From Cynocephalus volans (lineage: Eukaryota > Chordata > Mammalia > Dermoptera > Cynocephalidae): a stretch of DNA of 64,000 nt. The notes under the pieces were generated by a model. It saw nothing but the letters and a program-made list of their open reading frames with translations, made no database searches and was not told the DNA's origin. The position numbers were made by a program, and so were the translations under genes. Positions within the stretch are counted from its first letter, which is position 1, and each line of letters opens with the position of its first letter. The DNA is taken from positions 87,056,501-87,120,500 of the forward strand of contig NC_084467.1 of the NCBI RefSeq assembly GCF_027409185.1. Reading direction: 5' to 3'. Below are positions 23,326 through 34,467 of the stretch, one piece after another.

Positions 23326-24149
23326 AGGGTTAAGTAAAGGCCAGAATGGAAAACACAACAGGGTCAGGACCTCAGTTCTATGAGCAGTGCCTGGTGAATG
23401 GATGTCGTTAGGCTTATGGCGGCAGGGTGGCTTTGCGTGTGGAGAACTTTATTGCTCCTCTTGTTTTCATGCCTCTTTCACTTTTTCCTTATCCTATTTT
23501 GCCATTCTTTCTTTCTTTTAAGTCCTCTGCTTAAAGACATCCTCTAATTGTTCATTTGCAGGTGATTATCACATACTCTTTTAGCATTTGCCTCTTCTCT
23601 CCTACAGACTAAATAGTCTCCATTCTGTCCTCCAGTATGGGAATAATACAGTGGCCAGACCCTTCAGCAGCTTGGTCACTCTAGTGCTCTTGCCACATGT
23701 TAGTCCTTCTCTCAAAATGTAGAGCCCCAAACTGAGCCCCACAGCGTTTTATCCTCTAACCAGTGCTGTTGGAACTTTTCCAGATTGCACTCTGTGGTCT
23801 TACTACCTGATCCACATCTCATAGTTAGGTTAGGATTAGATTATCTTTAAACTGATTTCCAGGCTTGAACAAATTTGATTAATCTAATAAAGCACTAGGT
23901 TTGTTTGTTTTTCTGTTTGTTTTAGTAACCTCATATTTTTATTGGTCATATTGTGTTTTTGGTCTACTAAGTCCTCCATGACTTCCTCACATGGACTGAT
24001 GGCCTCTCAAGTTCTCCCTATCCTGAACTGGAACTGTTGAAAAAATCAAATTTCTTACTGTTTTTTTAAATAACATCCCACCCTGTCAAGACCACTTTGA
24101 ACCTTGATGTTGACATCTATCATATTGGTTCTCCTTCTCCCAGCTTCTA

Positions 24150-24700
24150 TTTAGCTCCTGACAGATCACCACCACCAAGACAGCATCAAGGATTGAACCT
24201 CCTGGCATTCCACTAGAGATCTGTTTGCAAATTGGTACAGTGACATTAAACCAAAAATTGGGGGTTCACTTATTAAGCCACTGTGCAGTGTCCTGAAAGT
24301 CTTATTATTATACCCATACTTGATATTCTTATCCACATTCATAAATTTGCCAAACAGCAACGTAAAGGTGTCTGATGGGGTATGCAACAGAACTGGGAGG
24401 TAACGTGATGGTGGAGGGACACAAACTTTACCAGATTTGTGTTCACATAATCCAGTTCTTTCAGAGCTGTGATGGACGTTGGGGTGGTCATGGTGCAGTA
24501 AATGGCGGTATATTGAAGTGGAAAGTTTCGTCTACTACAATCTGGATTGTGTAAAGCATGCAGCAACTCTGTCTCTCATTAACTGGTCTAAATATCATGA
24601 GCACCCGTCTAACAGTGCCACCACTGTGGCACTGGTGCCCTCCTGACACTGCTGCTGATGTCCTTGCAGCCCACACTGACTTGGTCCATTGAGGCTCACA
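24150..24700. other. Unassigned complex segment upstream of the large L1
   Basis: Composition is more balanced than the flanks, and open frames of 60-75 codons occur in all three minus-strand frames, overlapping one another. This resembles a decayed retrocopy or an unknown repeat. I recognise no protein family in any frame, and no poly-A or target duplication was found. Confidence 0.3.
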
Positions 24701-24858
24701 GGCTGTGAAGATCCTTTAATCTCCAGCACATTTTCCCTCTAGCCCCAGCCGGGCTATCTGTTCTCTTAAGCTCTCAGAGTCCTCTGGCTCCCGTGACAGC
24801 CATCTTCACTGCCACCTGACTTACCTGACACAGGGGTGGATTGAAAGGGGGAGTTCAA

Positions 24859-25126
24859 GAGACCACACGTGCTGTGGTGCCAGTGTGCAACCCAGCACGT
24901 AGGCCTCACTGCCGCCACCCAACTCCATCCCCAGCCCAGCTGAGTGTGTGCCGATCAGAGAGGCGCTCAGCCGGAGAAGCGAAAGTCTAGCAGAGATCAC
25001 ACGCCCTGTGGTGCCAGCACATGACCCAGCAAGTAGGCATCGCCGCTGCTGTCAGACTCCATCCCCAGCCCAGCCAAGTGCATGCTGACCAGAGAGACGC
25101 CTCCCCAGAGAGACCCAAGACCCGAG
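24859..25126 (+). promoter_or_regulatory. L1 5' UTR with tandem 134 bp units
   Basis: GAGACCACACG at 24859 and GAGATCACACG at 24993 begin two copies of the same unit. Both contain TGTGGTGCCAG, a run of ACCCAGCA and AACTCCATCCCCAGCCCAGC or its one-base variant, and end with GACCAGAGAGACG-like sequence. CpG content is much higher than in the rest of the window. In other mammals tandem 5' UTR monomers act as the L1 promoter; that role here is inferred. Confidence 0.75.
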
Positions 25127-25257
25127 GTGACCATGCACCCAAGGTACTAGTGGGCAACTGAGCAGACACTGAGGTAGCCATACCAAATTGGCAGCCCTAG
25201 CAGCATCCTAGCCAGACAATAGTGTCAAACCAGTAGATGGTGAAATCCCCTGCCACA

Positions 25258-26414
25258 ATGACTAAACATCAAAGGAAAGATACCAGAAATATGAAAAACC
25301 AAGGAAGTATACCACCAAAGGGTAATAACTCTCAAGCTCTAGATCCTATAGAACAAGAAGCCCTTGAAATGTCTGACAAGGAATTTTGAGTGATAATTCT
25401 AAGGAACCTAAATGAGATACAAGAAAACTCAGCTAGACAACACAATGAAACAAGAAAAAGTATACATGACCTGAAAGAAGAAATGTACAAGGAAATCAAT
25501 GCCCTGAAAAAGAATGTAGCAGAGCTTGCCGAGCTGAAGAATTCATTCAACAAAAAACACAATAGAGGACTGACCCCGTGGCTCACTCGGGAGAGTGCAG
25601 CGCTGGGAGCGCCAAGGCCGTGGGTTCGGATTCTATATAGGGATGGCGATTGCGCTCACTGGATGAGCGTGGTACAGGCGACACCAAGCCAAGGGTTATC
25701 CCCTTACCAGTCACACACACACACAAAAAAATTTAAAAAACACAATAGAGAGTTTAACCAGCAGGCTTGCAGAAGCAGAAGAAAGAACTTCTGACCTTGA
25801 AGATGGGCTGTTTGAAATAACACAGGCAGACAAAAAAAAGAAAAGAAAAAAGAATTAAAAACACTGAAGAAAATCTAAGAGAGATATCAGATGACATTAA
25901 GCGCTCAAATATCTGAGTCATGGGTATTCCAGAAGGGGAGGAAAAAGAAGATTGCATTGAAAACATATTCAATAAAATAGTGGCAGAAAACTTCCCAGGT
26001 TCAGGAAAAGACACAGATCTTCACATACAGGAAGTTAATAGATTCCCAAACATATTCAACCCAAAAAGGTCTTCTCCAGGACATGTTATAGTCAAATTGG
26101 CAAAACTCAGAGACAAAGAGAGAATCTTAAAAGCTGCAAGAGAGAAGCATCAAATCACCTATAAGGGAACCCCAATAAGACTAACATCAGACTTTTAATC
26201 ACAAACCCTAAAATCCAGAAAGTAATAGGAAAATATATTCAAAACAATAAAAGACAGAGATTGCCAGCCAAGAATACTCTACCCCGCAAGGCTATCCTTC
26301 CAAAATGAAGGGCAAATAGTATATTTCTCAGACAAACAAAAACTGGCAGGAGTTCACTACCACATGACCAGCCTTACAAGAAATTCTCAAGGGAGCACTG
26401 GATATGGTACCTGA
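25258..26414 (+). pseudogene. L1 ORF1 pseudogene, interrupted by a SINE
   Basis: The ATG at 25258 opens MTKHQRKDTRNMKNQGS. A TGA at 25387 stops the frame at codon 44; the frame then reopens with a coiled-coil-like stretch (NLNEIQENSARQHNETRKS, DLKEEMYKEI) up to the SINE. After the SINE, 25920-26198 encodes the RNA-recognition and start of the C-terminal domain (MGIPEGEEKEDCIENIF, REKHQITYKGTPIRLTSDF). In another frame QPRILYPARLSF and FSDKQKLAGVHYH follow, ending at 26412-26414. Known role of the intact protein: RNA-binding trimer of the L1 particle. Dead because of stops, at least one frameshift and the insertion. Confidence 0.9.
25568..25734 (+). mobile_element. Dimeric tRNA-Ile-derived SINE inside L1 ORF1
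   Basis: It starts GACTGACCCCGTGGCTCACT, and its second monomer starts GGATGGCGATTGCGCTCACT. A (CA)n and A-rich tail end it. Target-site duplication of 16 bp, AAAAAACACAATAGAG, at 25552-25567 and 25735-25750, both within L1 ORF1. Thus the SINE inserted after the L1. This copy is more diverged than the one at 20080 (GCGCTGGGAGCGCC in place of GTGCTGATAACACC), matching the copy at 33947, so a second subfamily is likely. Confidence 0.95.
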
Positions 26415-26609
26415 AAAACAACCACCACTGCCATAAATACTCAAGAAAATACAAAACCCATTAGTAAAATAAAAATGCTAACAATAAAGAGAAAAAAAAG
26501 TTTAACTACCACCCAGAGAAACCAACAAATACAGAAGACAAACAGTAAATCAGAAAGACAGCAACAAAAGACTCTTAAGATATACAAACAAAAATCAATA
26601 AAATCTAGG

Positions 26610-29600
26610 AGTAAATAAACACTTTTCAATAACAACTCGTCATGTAAAAGGATTAAATTCCCCAATCAAAAGACACAGACTGGATGACTGGATTAAAAAG
26701 GAGGACCCAACTATATGCTGCCTTCAAGAGACCCACCTCACCCATAAAGACTCACATAGACTAAGTGTGAAAAGATGGAAAAAGATTTACCATGCAAACA
26801 GAAATGAAAAACGAGCTGGAGTAGCTATACTTATATCTGATAAAATAGACTTTAAACCAAAAGCCATAAAAAGAGATAATGAGGGTCACTACATAATGAT
26901 AAAAGGATCGATCCATCAAGAAGACATAACAATCATAAATATATAGGCACCCAATGTTGGAGCAGCCAGCTTTATAAAGCAAACTCTATTAGACATAAAG
27001 AAGCAAATAGATACTAATACCATAATAGCAGGGGACCTGAACACCCCACTGTCAATATTGGACAGATCATCTAGGCAAAGAACCAGGAGAGAAACACAAG
27101 ATCTCAACTAAATTCTAGACCAATTGGACTTGGCAGATATCTACAGAACATTCCATCCAACAACCTCAGAATATTCATTCTTCTCATCAGCACATGGATC
27201 ATTCTCCAGGATAGATCACATGTTAGGTCACAAATAAAGTCACAACAAATTAAAAAAATTGGAATTATCCCATGTATTTTTTCAGACCACAATGGATTAA
27301 AGTTAGAAATCAATAACAAACGAAATTCTGGAAACTATACAAACACATGGAAATTAAACAGCATTCTACTTAATGACATATGGGTCCAAGAAGAAATCAA
27401 AGAGGAAATAAAAAAATTTATGGAAATTAATGAAAATAATGATACATAATACCAAAACCTGTGGAATTCTGCAAAAACAGTACTAAGGGGGAAATTTATC
27501 ACATTAAATTCTTACTTCAGAAGAATGGAAAGATGTCAAGTGACCAACCTAGTACTTCACCTTAAAGAACTAGAAAAACAAGAACAATCCAAACCCAAAG
27601 TTAGCAGATGGAAAGAAATCATTAAGATCAGAACAGAATTTAAAGAAATCGAAACCCAAAAAACAATACAAAAGATCAATGAATCAAATAGTTGGTTTTT
27701 TGAAAAGATAAATAAAATTAACAAACCATTAGCATGGCTAACTAAAAAAAGAAGAGAGAAGATCCAAATAACAAAAATTAGAAATGAAAAAGGTGATATT
27801 AAAACTCATACATCTGAAATACAAGGAATCATTTGAGACTACTATAAACAACTATATGCCAACAAATTTGAAAATCTGGAGGAAATGGATAAATTTCTGG
27901 ACACACACAAGCTACCAAAACTGAGCCAAGAAGATGTAGAAAGTCTGAACAGACCAATAACAATGAAAGAAATTGAAGCTGTTATAAGAAGGCTCCCAAC
28001 AAAGAAAAGCCCAGGACCAGATGGATTCACAGCAGAATTTTACCAAACATTCAAAGAGGAATTGACACCAATTCTCTACAAACTATTCCAAAAGATTGAA
28101 ACAGAGGCAATTCTCCCAAACTCATTCTATGAAGCAAACAACAGCCTGATACCAAAACCAGGTAAAGATACAACTAAAAAAGAAAACTACAGGTCAGTAT
28201 TCTTGATGAATATACATGGAAAAATCCTCAATAAAATACTAGCTAACAGAATACAGCAACACATGTGCAAAATTATACACCATGATCAAGTGGGATTCAT
28301 CCCAGGGATGCAAGATTGGTTCAACATATGCAAATCAATAAATGCAATGCACCATATCAATAAAATCAAATACAAGGACCATATGATCACCTCTATAGAT
28401 GGTGAAAAAGCATTTGATAAAATTCAACACTCATTCATGATAAAGACTCGATATAAGTTAGGTACAGATGGAAAGTATCTCAGCATAATTAAAGCCATAT
28501 ATGACACACCCACTGCCAATATCATCTTGAATGGGGAAAAGCTGAAAGCTTTTTCTTTAAGAACAGGAACTAGACAAGGATGCCCACTCTCACCACTCCT
28601 ATTCAACATAGTGTTGGAAGTACTAGCCAAAGCAATCACGGAAGAGAAGGAAATAAAGGGCAACCAGATTGGAAAACATGAAGTCAAACTGTCCCTGTTT
28701 GTAGATGACATGATCCCATATATCAAACAGCCTAAAGCCTCTACAAAAAAACTCTTGGAGTTGATAAATGATTTCAGCAAAATTGCAGGATACAAAATGA
28801 ACACACAAAAATCAGTAGCATTTCTTTTCTCTAATAGTGAACATGAAGAACGAGAAATCAAAAAAGCTTGCCCATTTACAATAGCCACCAAAAAAAATAA
28901 AATACTTAGGAATTGAGTTAACCAAGGATGTGAAAAATCTCTATAATGAGAACTACAAACCACTGCTGAGAGAAATTAAAGAGGACACAAGAAGATGGAA
29001 AGATATCCCATGCTCTTGGATTGGAAGAATCAACATTTTGAAAATGTCCATACTACCCAAAGTGATATACAAATTCAATGCAATCCCCATCAAAATTCCA
29101 ATGACGTTTTTCTCAGAAATGGAAAAAACTATCCAGACATTTGTATGGAATAACAAAAGACCACACATAGCCAAAGGGATTCTAAGCAACAAAAATTAAA
29201 GCTGGAGGCATAACACTACCTGACTTTAAACTACACTACAAAGATATAATAACCAAAACAGCATGGTACTGGCATAAAAACAGACACACTGATCAATGGA
29301 ATAGAATAGAGAATCCAGAAATCAACCCACACACTTATTGCCATCTGATCTTTGACAAGGGCACCAAGCCTATACACTGGGGAAGAGACTGCCTCTTCAG
29401 CAAATGGCGCTGGGATAACTGGATATCAATATGCAGGAGAAGGAAACTAGACCCATACCTCTCACCATATACTAAAATCAATTCAAAATAGATTACAGAA
29501 TTAAATATACACCCTGAAACAATAAAGCTTCTTAAAGAAAACATAGGAGAAAAACTTCAGGAAGTAGGACTAGACACAGACTTCATGAATATGACCCCAA

Positions 29601-30414
29601 AAGCACGGGCAACCAAAGGAAAAATAAACAAATGGGATTATATCAAACTAAAAAGCTTCTGCCCAGCAAAAGAAACAATTAACAGAGTTAAAAGACCACC
29701 AACAGAGTGGGAGAAAATATTTGAAAATATACATCTGACAAAGGATTAATATCCAGAATATACAAGGAACTGAAACAACTTTATAACAAAAAAACAAGTA
29801 ACCCAATTAGAAAATCCAGGCATTTCTCAAAGGAAGATATACGAATGGCCAACAGACATATGAAAAAATGCTCAACATCACTCAGCATTCGGGAAATGCA
29901 AATCAAAACCACACTGAGATACCATCTCACCCCAGTTAGGATGGCTAATATCCAAAAGACTGTGAATGATAAATGCTGGCGAGATTGCAGAGAAAAAGGA
30001 ACTCTCATACATTGTTGGTGGGACTGCAATATGGTGCAGCCCCTATGGAAAATGGTACGGAGGTTCCTCAAACAAATGCAGATAGATCTACCTTATGACC
30101 CAGCTATTCCACTGCTGGGAATATACCCAGTGGAATGGAAATCATCATGTTGAGTGGATACCTACACTCCAATGTTCATTGCAGCACTATTTACAGTAGC
30201 CAAGAGCTGGAACCAGCCCAAATGTCCATCATCAGATGAGTGGATACGGAAAATGTGGTATATCTACACAATGGAATACTACTCTGCTATAAAAAAGAAT
30301 GAAATACTGCCATTTGCAATGACATGGATGGACCTAGAGAGAATTATATTTAGTGAAACGAGTCAGGCTCAGAAAGAGAAATATCACATGTTCTCACTTA
30401 TCTGTGGGAGCTAA
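26610..30414 (+). pseudogene. L1 ORF2 pseudogene (endonuclease, reverse transcriptase, Cys-rich end)
   Basis: Endonuclease: [20 protein letters not shown] begins the domain, with catalytic-type motifs QETHL, AGDLNTPLS and SRIDHMLGH still visible, though stops break the frame (NI*APN near 26945). Reverse transcriptase: one 343-codon open frame at 27885-28916 contains [30 protein letters not shown] and the catalytic FVDD (FADD is usual). A frameshift follows near 28917, then another frame to 29199, and later [18 protein letters not shown], the cysteine-rich end, and MEYYSAIKKNEILPFAMTW before the terminal TAA at 30412-30414. The antisense open frame at 28424-28963 is a shadow of this region. 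Confidence 0.94.
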
Positions 30415-30437
30415 AAATAAACAAATACGCAAACAAT

Positions 30438-30552
30438 TGGGGTGGGGGGAGGGAAGAAGACACAACAATTACAATTCTTTGAAGTTGACATGACAAGCAA
30501 ATAGGAAGGAGATTGCTGGGAGGGAGGGAGGAAAGGGAGGGGGGAGGGAGGT
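30438..30552 (+). other. G-rich polypurine tract of L1 3' UTR (G-quadruplex candidate)
   Basis: At 30518-30552 at least four G3 runs occur with one- to four-base spacers (GGGAGGGAGGGAGGAAAGGG and on), preceded by GGGGTGGGGGGAGGG at 30438. Such tracts are a known conserved feature of mammalian L1 3' UTRs. Confidence 0.8.
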
Positions 30553-31424
30553 TTCGGTAAGGGGCCACAATAATCAACCACATTGTATATTGACAAAATT
30601 AAATTAAAAAAATAAATAGATAAAATGTACTGTAGGAAATAGTAGTGATGGACCCCTCTGAACCAATAAGAATACTTCCAAATTTGCTTTAGAGAAACTT
30701 TAACTTCTGTCCTGAAAATTGGAAACTTTTGAGCAGTTTCAGTTTCCAAACTAGTTCCTAAAATAGGAAGTAGGGGTTCTAGTGATGTAAGATGAGTTCA
30801 GGCTCTTTGCACAGGGAGGTAGCTCGGCCTGCCTGGTTGATCAAATCTTCTGTGCTCAAGTGTTACAAGTGAGGAGAAAGCAGGTCAAGGGTCTGTGAGA
30901 TCTGGAGCGTATATTATTGGAAACATCCTCTTTAATTCAGAAAAATATTACAGAATTAGGTAGGAAAAAAAAAATGAGAGGGGGAGTTCTTCCAATCTCA
31001 AGCCAGAAATGAGGTACAAGCCCCTCTACTTTCTGTTATCTCTGCACTCTCTCTAGAGTCTCTGTCATCCAGTGACCAACTTCTTTCTCAAGGTTTCTAG
31101 CCCATGTGTGCTCACCCAAATGAGCATATCTGCCATCTGTCCTTCCCTGTCCTCCATCCCCCACTTCCTAGGCCCGGAAGTGCTCTGTTCCCCTCCCCTA
31201 GGTTGGTGGTTCTGTCCATTTTATTATACTGCGTGTTCTCTCTATTGGTAAAATACTCAGATCTCCACATTTTGCTTTCAATATGCAAAGGTAACGTTGG
31301 GATTTAGAAATTCCTTTTCTTTCTTGACAAACCTAGCCTCATTTGACTATGAAAGCTAAACAACATTCCTTTCCTAATTGGTATCAGCCCTTCTCTTGAG
31401 GCCTGCCCTTCTCTGAGGCACTGA

Positions 31425-31680
31425 ATCCAATATGGTAGCCACTAGCTATTGTTGCTATTGAGCACTTGAAATGTGGCTAGCATGGCTGTGGTACTAAATT
31501 TTTAATTTTATTTGATTTTAATTAAACTTAAATTTGTTTTGTTTTGTATAGCAGCTGGCATGGGGATCCAAACCTATGACCTTGGTGTTACCAGCACCAC
31601 ACTCTCCCAAGTGAGCTAACTGGCTAGCCTCTAAACTTAAATTTCAAAACTGTTACTAGATTACATTATTAGAAAACTTT
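31425..31680. mobile_element. hAT-type DNA element split by a SINE
   Basis: CAATATGGTAGCCACTAGCT, TATTGAGCACTTGAAATGTG and an AT-rich middle (TTAATTTTATTTGATTTTAA) match a common mammalian nonautonomous DNA element; the right part continues after the SINE at 31632. Only the left half is well preserved. Confidence 0.6.
31536..31631 (-). mobile_element. Monomeric tRNA-Ile-derived SINE (CYN-I-like)
   Basis: On the minus strand it reads GGCTAGCCAGTTAGCTCACT, GTGGTGCTGGTAACACCAAG and a B-box-like GGTTTGGATCCCC, then an AAAACAAAAC tail. A 13 bp duplication, TAAACTTAAATTT, flanks it at 31523-31535 and 31632-31644. Only one tRNA-like unit is present, suggesting an older monomeric member of the same family as the dimers. 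Confidence 0.88.
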
Positions 31681-33946
31681 TAAATATGTTTGGAACAAGT
31701 TGGGCATATGCATCTACTTTTTATACTGTAAATATTATAAAATCTAAATATGGATCAAGTATTTCAGATGAGAACTTAGTGTCTGAATTGATGTTACAAG
31801 TGTTAAATATACACTGGATTTTAAAAACTTTTAAAAAACGCAAAACACTACTAATTGCTATATTGACACATGTTGAAATGGTAATATTTTGGACATACTG
31901 GGTTAAATAAAATATAAAGATTATTACCTCTTTTTTTCACTTTTTAAAAGTGTGACTATAATAAAATTAAAAATCATACATACTGTTCACTTTATATTTC
32001 TATTGGACCATGCTGACTTAGATAAGTGTATCATAATTTAAGGGGTATGAAAAATGATCAGTGACTATTTCAAAAAGTTTATACCCATTTCAGCATTTAT
32101 TGCTACTTTACTTTTCTTTTATTATATTGGCTAGAGTTGGGTACTGAACCTAAAACCATTTTTTAGGCGACATGTTCTTCATCAGACATTTATCTGTATC
32201 CTTTTATCTATGTCTATCTTTTATATCTATTAACATATTCCATTTAAAATAGCACATACTGTAATAAAATGATATTTTACAAAATTATTTTGTATCTTAT
32301 GATTTAAACTATCACATTTGATCTGTTTTTTTTAAGTTCTAATTATCATAACAGCTGCTTTTAAAAATTTTATTTCATCAAAGTTAACCAATTGTTTTGT
32401 ATTTTATTAATACCCTTTAAATACTTGGGAGATTCCATAGATAGTTCAAAATAGAAGGAAAATCTCAGCTTTAGTAGTTTAATAGTCTGCATTAAAAATG
32501 TCAGTCTGTCACCAATTAGCTCTGTGACCTTAGACAAACTTCTCTAGGTCCCTGAGATTTATATCATATTTAAAGTGAAAATGACAATAATACTCAGTTT
32601 GTAGGATTTATCGCAGTAATCACGAGTGTAAGTTTTATTATTATCACATGGCACCATGAAGATTTTTGTTTGCTTTATGAGTAGAATAAATTTAAAGGAT
32701 AAAAATATATTTAAATTAAAACTGTACCTTTGCTGGGGGAAATAATAAATTCAGTGCCTAACTTAAGGGCATGAGGATAAAGGTCCTTATTGTATTTGAA
32801 AAGTCAAAAGCAAATATCCAGTTTCTTTATAATATCCTTAATGGGTACCTAACCAAAGATTACATCATCAAGAACACAGAATTTATCACGCAGTTGACGT
32901 CCTTGAATGGGTAACAGTAAGGAGTCACAAATGTGATGTAAGTAACAACAACCTCAGTGTTCAAGACCAGCTGGTACATGCAGTTAAGATCAGAATATGC
33001 ACAGTAACTCAGCTGCCCTCAGCACAAGGGCCGTTTGATAGTTTCGTCGTGAATAACAGCCCTTTCATCACTGACACATTTACCTAATCCCTAAAGTGCA
33101 GCCACGACTGATTTTACATGGAGACCATTTCACTCCATTCATACTCCTGATAAATATATTGTGCATGTGGCACTCATCCATCAGCTAGGACAAACACACT
33201 TTTGCCATTGTCATCCATGAAATGAAGAACCACACATATTCGCCACTTAACATTTGTTTTCCATGTACCTGATAAAAAGTAAAATGATATTTACATAAAT
33301 ATAAGCTACTATCTTATTTCTGGTTCTGATGCAAGGAAAGGAAAGCTGTGTGACATGTGAGGAGTTACCTGCAAGCAAAAGATATTTGATCGCTATGATT
33401 TTAAAAATTCCAAGATTTGAAATTCTCTGACTAGCAAGTAAGGAGCTAAAATTAATATGTAAAAGACCAATCTGAAAATCTTTAAATACTATAAAAATAT
33501 GCACTAGACTGTTAGTAAATTGAAAGATTAGCTTTGGTTTACTTTAAAGGCAAATGAAGAAAGTAGAATCTTCAAAAAATATGCAAATAAAAAATTTAAG
33601 TTTAATGTCAGAAACAAGAAATTAGTGGTAAACAGTGAAAGCATATTTCAAGTATCTGACTAGTACTCAAAACTGTTTGAATTTATAGTTAAATATTTAG
33701 AACTCAAAATACTTCTCAGACTTTCTTCAGTTAAGGGAAGAAACTCCAATTAATGATAAACTACAAATAATGATTATCCATATACATGGATCTTTGTATG
33801 ATCTACACTAAGTATACTATTCTATATATCATTATAGAATCAGAAACAATTTAAATATTAAGCACTGTATTCTGGATCTTGAGATATCATCTGAAATTGT
33901 ATAACAACAGGAAAAGACTCCTATTATACCTTAAAAAGATAAATAT

Positions 33947-34049
33947 GGGCCGACCCCATGGCTCACTCGGGAGAGTGCGGCGCTGGGAGTGCCGAGGCCG
34001 CGGGTTCGGATCCTATATAGGGATGGCCGGTGCGCTCACTGGCTGAGTG
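33947..34049 (+). mobile_element. Dimeric tRNA-Ile SINE, truncated in the second monomer
   Basis: GGGCCGACCCCATGGCTCAC, GGCGCTGGGAGTGCCGAGGC and GGGTTCGGATCC make the first monomer; the second begins GGATGGCCGGTGCGCTCACT and stops after GGCTGAGTG, replaced by a CG/CA repeat. No clean target duplication was found. Confidence 0.85.
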
Positions 34050-34070
34050 CGCGCGCGCGCACGCACACAC
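34048..34070. repeat. (CG)n(CA)n alternating purine-pyrimidine repeat
   Basis: TGCGCGCGCGCGCACGCACA followed by CAC, ending the truncated SINE. Alternating CG/CA of this length is a classic Z-DNA-prone sequence. Confidence 0.9.
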
Positions 34071-34467
34071 GATCTCTTGGTCTCTGTGGGTATATATGAA
34101 TGAACAGCATATATACAAGTTTGCAACCAGCAACAAAGTACTTTATCGATTTCACAATTTCAATATGCATCATAAATACTAACCACATTGTGACATTTCA
34201 AAGGATGTCTTATAGTTGGAGAGTGTGCTTATAGGGTATTTCTAACCTCATTCCCAACCATCATCAGTGAATATGCAGGGTGTGAAGAAGTTTTACTGAT
34301 TGGGGTCTCAGGAGGTGCCTTTTTTTTCCTCCTCTCATGGTTTGAGATTTCCTCTCCCCGTTCTCAAAATTTTCATTCAACTAACAGCTGCCTACATCTG
34401 TCCCCATTATGGACCGACCCAGCTTCAGTTTCCAACTCTCACTTTGTTTACTCTCAGGAAGGAGATG

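Larger units (their letters stand above)
24850..30622 (+). mobile_element. Near full-length LINE-1, inactive, with nested SINE
   Basis: About 5.8 kb in the plus orientation, antisense to PLPPR5. Order: GC-rich 5' UTR with two tandem copies of a 134 bp unit (24859 on), ORF1 from ATG 25258, a SINE insertion at 25568-25734, a spacer, ORF2 with endonuclease (from about 26610), reverse transcriptase (27885-28916) and cysteine-rich C terminus (to 30414), then a 3' UTR with a G-rich tract and an A-rich end near 30600-30622. Stops and frameshifts disable both ORFs. The exact 5' boundary is uncertain because I found no convincing target duplication. Confidence 0.93.

Noticed and set aside
25390..25794. 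134-codon open frame
   Set aside because: It is L1 ORF1 read through an inserted SINE, not a gene.
28424..28963. 179-codon antisense open frame
   Set aside because: It lies opposite the L1 reverse transcriptase frame and is a shadow with no protein family.
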